A DNA stretch of 5,245 bases from NCBI GenBank assembly GCA_007280315.1, contig QYQC01000115.1, positions 1 through 5,245 of the forward strand, in the 5' to 3' direction. Below the pieces are notes generated by a model. That model was not told where the DNA came from. It was given only the letters and a program-made list of their open reading frames with translations, and did no database searches. Numbering within the stretch: position 1 is the stretch's first letter; each line of letters starts with the position of its first letter. The DNA comes from Betaproteobacteria bacterium. GTDB taxonomy: Bacteria > Pseudomonadota > Gammaproteobacteria > Burkholderiales > SG8-39. A program made the position numbers and the translations under genes. Below are positions 4,875 to 5,245 of this stretch, one piece after another.

Positions 4875-5245
4875 ATGAACATCAGCGCACAACCGTTACA
4901 CGCAGCGATCGCCGGCATTTTCGCGCTCGGTCTTGCCGGACCGGCACTGGGCCAGAACCCCTGCAGCGCACGCAAAAATCCCTGTTCCGCCAAGAGCGCA
5001 AACCCCTGCGCGACACGCAAGTCCAGTCCCTGTGGCGCGAAGAAGGCCAATCCCTGTGCCGCACAGAAGGCGAATCCCTGCGCGGCGAAGAATCCCTGCG
5101 CTGCCGGGCCGAAATTCGACCCCAAGACGGTGACGCGGCCCAAGGGTACGAAGCTCGCGACCGGCGACCGCGCGGAAATGCTTAAGCTCGGCGAAAAGCT
5201 CTGGCGTGACACCAAACTCAGCAGCAACAACCTGTCGTGCAATAC
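4875..5245 (+). CDS. Secreted NPC-repeat protein fused to a probable c-type cytochrome domain, partial
   Basis: The frame is open from ATG 4875 (AGGAGG 8 bases upstream) to the window end, giving 123 full codons. Residues 1-26 or 27 form a signal peptide with a good hydrophobic core and PALG/Q end, but with no Lys or Arg in its N-region. Residues 28-80 are seven repeats: NPCSARK, NPCSAKSA, NPCATRKS, SPCGAKKA, NPCAAQKA, NPCAAK, NPCAAGPK, in the same register as the upstream gene. From residue 81 a different domain begins, with LKLGEKLWRDTKLSSNNLSCN before the edge. The next codon starts AC, so the last residues read SCNT. GExLWxDTxLSxNxLSCxTCH is how many class I cytochrome c domains approach their CxxCH heme site, so Cys122 is probably the first heme-linking Cys, with Cys-His just beyond the window. 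Probably cotranscribed with the first repeat gene (91-base gap). Confidence 0.8.
   Translation, partial: MNISAQPLHAAIAGIFALGLAGPALGQNPCSARKNPCSAKSANPCATRKSSPCGAKKANPCAAQKANPCAAKNPCAAGPKFDPKTVTRPKGTKLATGDRAEMLKLGEKLWRDTKLSSNNLSCN
4956..5114 (+). repeat. Tandem NPC coding repeat of the cytochrome-linked protein
   Basis: Seven units with start-to-start spacing 7-8-8-8-8-6 and a last unit of 8 residues, the same order and length as in the upstream gene. Cys codons are a mix of TGC and TGT, and several Lys positions are Arg or Gln, so the two arrays have clearly diverged. Unit 4 begins SPC in place of NPC. Confidence 0.8.

Noticed and set aside
4434..4892. Long minus-strand open frames opposite the NPC-repeat genes (also 4841-5242), with repeats such as AAQGF
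   Set aside because: They mirror the plus-strand repeat and lack a signal or known domain. The plus strand has ribosome sites, signal peptides and conserved Cys spacing.
4622..5114. CRISPR-like or non-coding tandem repeat
   Set aside because: Units are 18-24 bases, have no unique spacers, stay in frame and vary at synonymous positions, as expected for a protein repeat.
4544..5245. Selenocysteine in the NPC proteins, given the nearby SelD
   Set aside because: All Cys codons seen are TGC or TGT and there is no in-frame TGA before the window ends. SelD itself uses Cys at its active site.

Overview
This GC-rich window looks like proteobacterial chromosome. The beta/gamma type is an inference from an NADH-dehydrogenase-like/SelD fusion, a group-IV (ECF) sigma factor with a small zinc-finger anti-sigma, and a CcdA-type membrane protein. 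It carries six substantial protein genes, two of them cut by the window edges. I see no tRNA, rRNA, CRISPR array or insertion sequence.

Layout. Left end, plus strand: the C-terminal half of a CcdA/DsbD-type thiol-electron transporter (1-403). It converges, 19 bases apart, on a minus-strand series that reads right to left: ECF sigma factor (3714-4286), small ZAS-type anti-sigma factor (3434-3640), fused FAD/NAD(P) oxidoreductase-selenophosphate synthetase (1097-3373) and a TVP38/TMEM64-family membrane protein (423-1085). The gaps are 73, 60 and 11 bases, so one operon is plausible. A 257-base divergent control region (4287-4543) holds two perfect 14-bp palindromes and a candidate ECF-type promoter. 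Right end, plus strand: two secreted proteins built from tandem Asn-Pro-Cys (NPC) repeats. The first (4544-4783, 79 aa) is a signal peptide plus seven repeats and nothing else. The second (4875 to the window end) has a signal peptide, seven repeats in exactly the same spacing, then the start of what looks like a c-type cytochrome domain. The window stops inside its probable CxxCH heme motif.

How the parts may work together (inference): the sigma/anti-sigma pair probably senses a metal, thiol or redox stress and drives the divergent NPC-repeat genes. The products go to the periplasm, where the repeats offer six or seven regularly spaced cysteines on a very basic chain, next to a heme domain in the second protein. 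CcdA-type proteins carry reducing power to periplasmic thiols and to apocytochromes, so the convergent gene fits the theme. The oxidoreductase-SelD fusion places selenium or reductive chemistry in the sigma operon. The NPC-repeat/cytochrome pair under a divergent ECF sigma factor is the part most likely to be an uncharacterised system. I do not recognise a named family for the repeat proteins.
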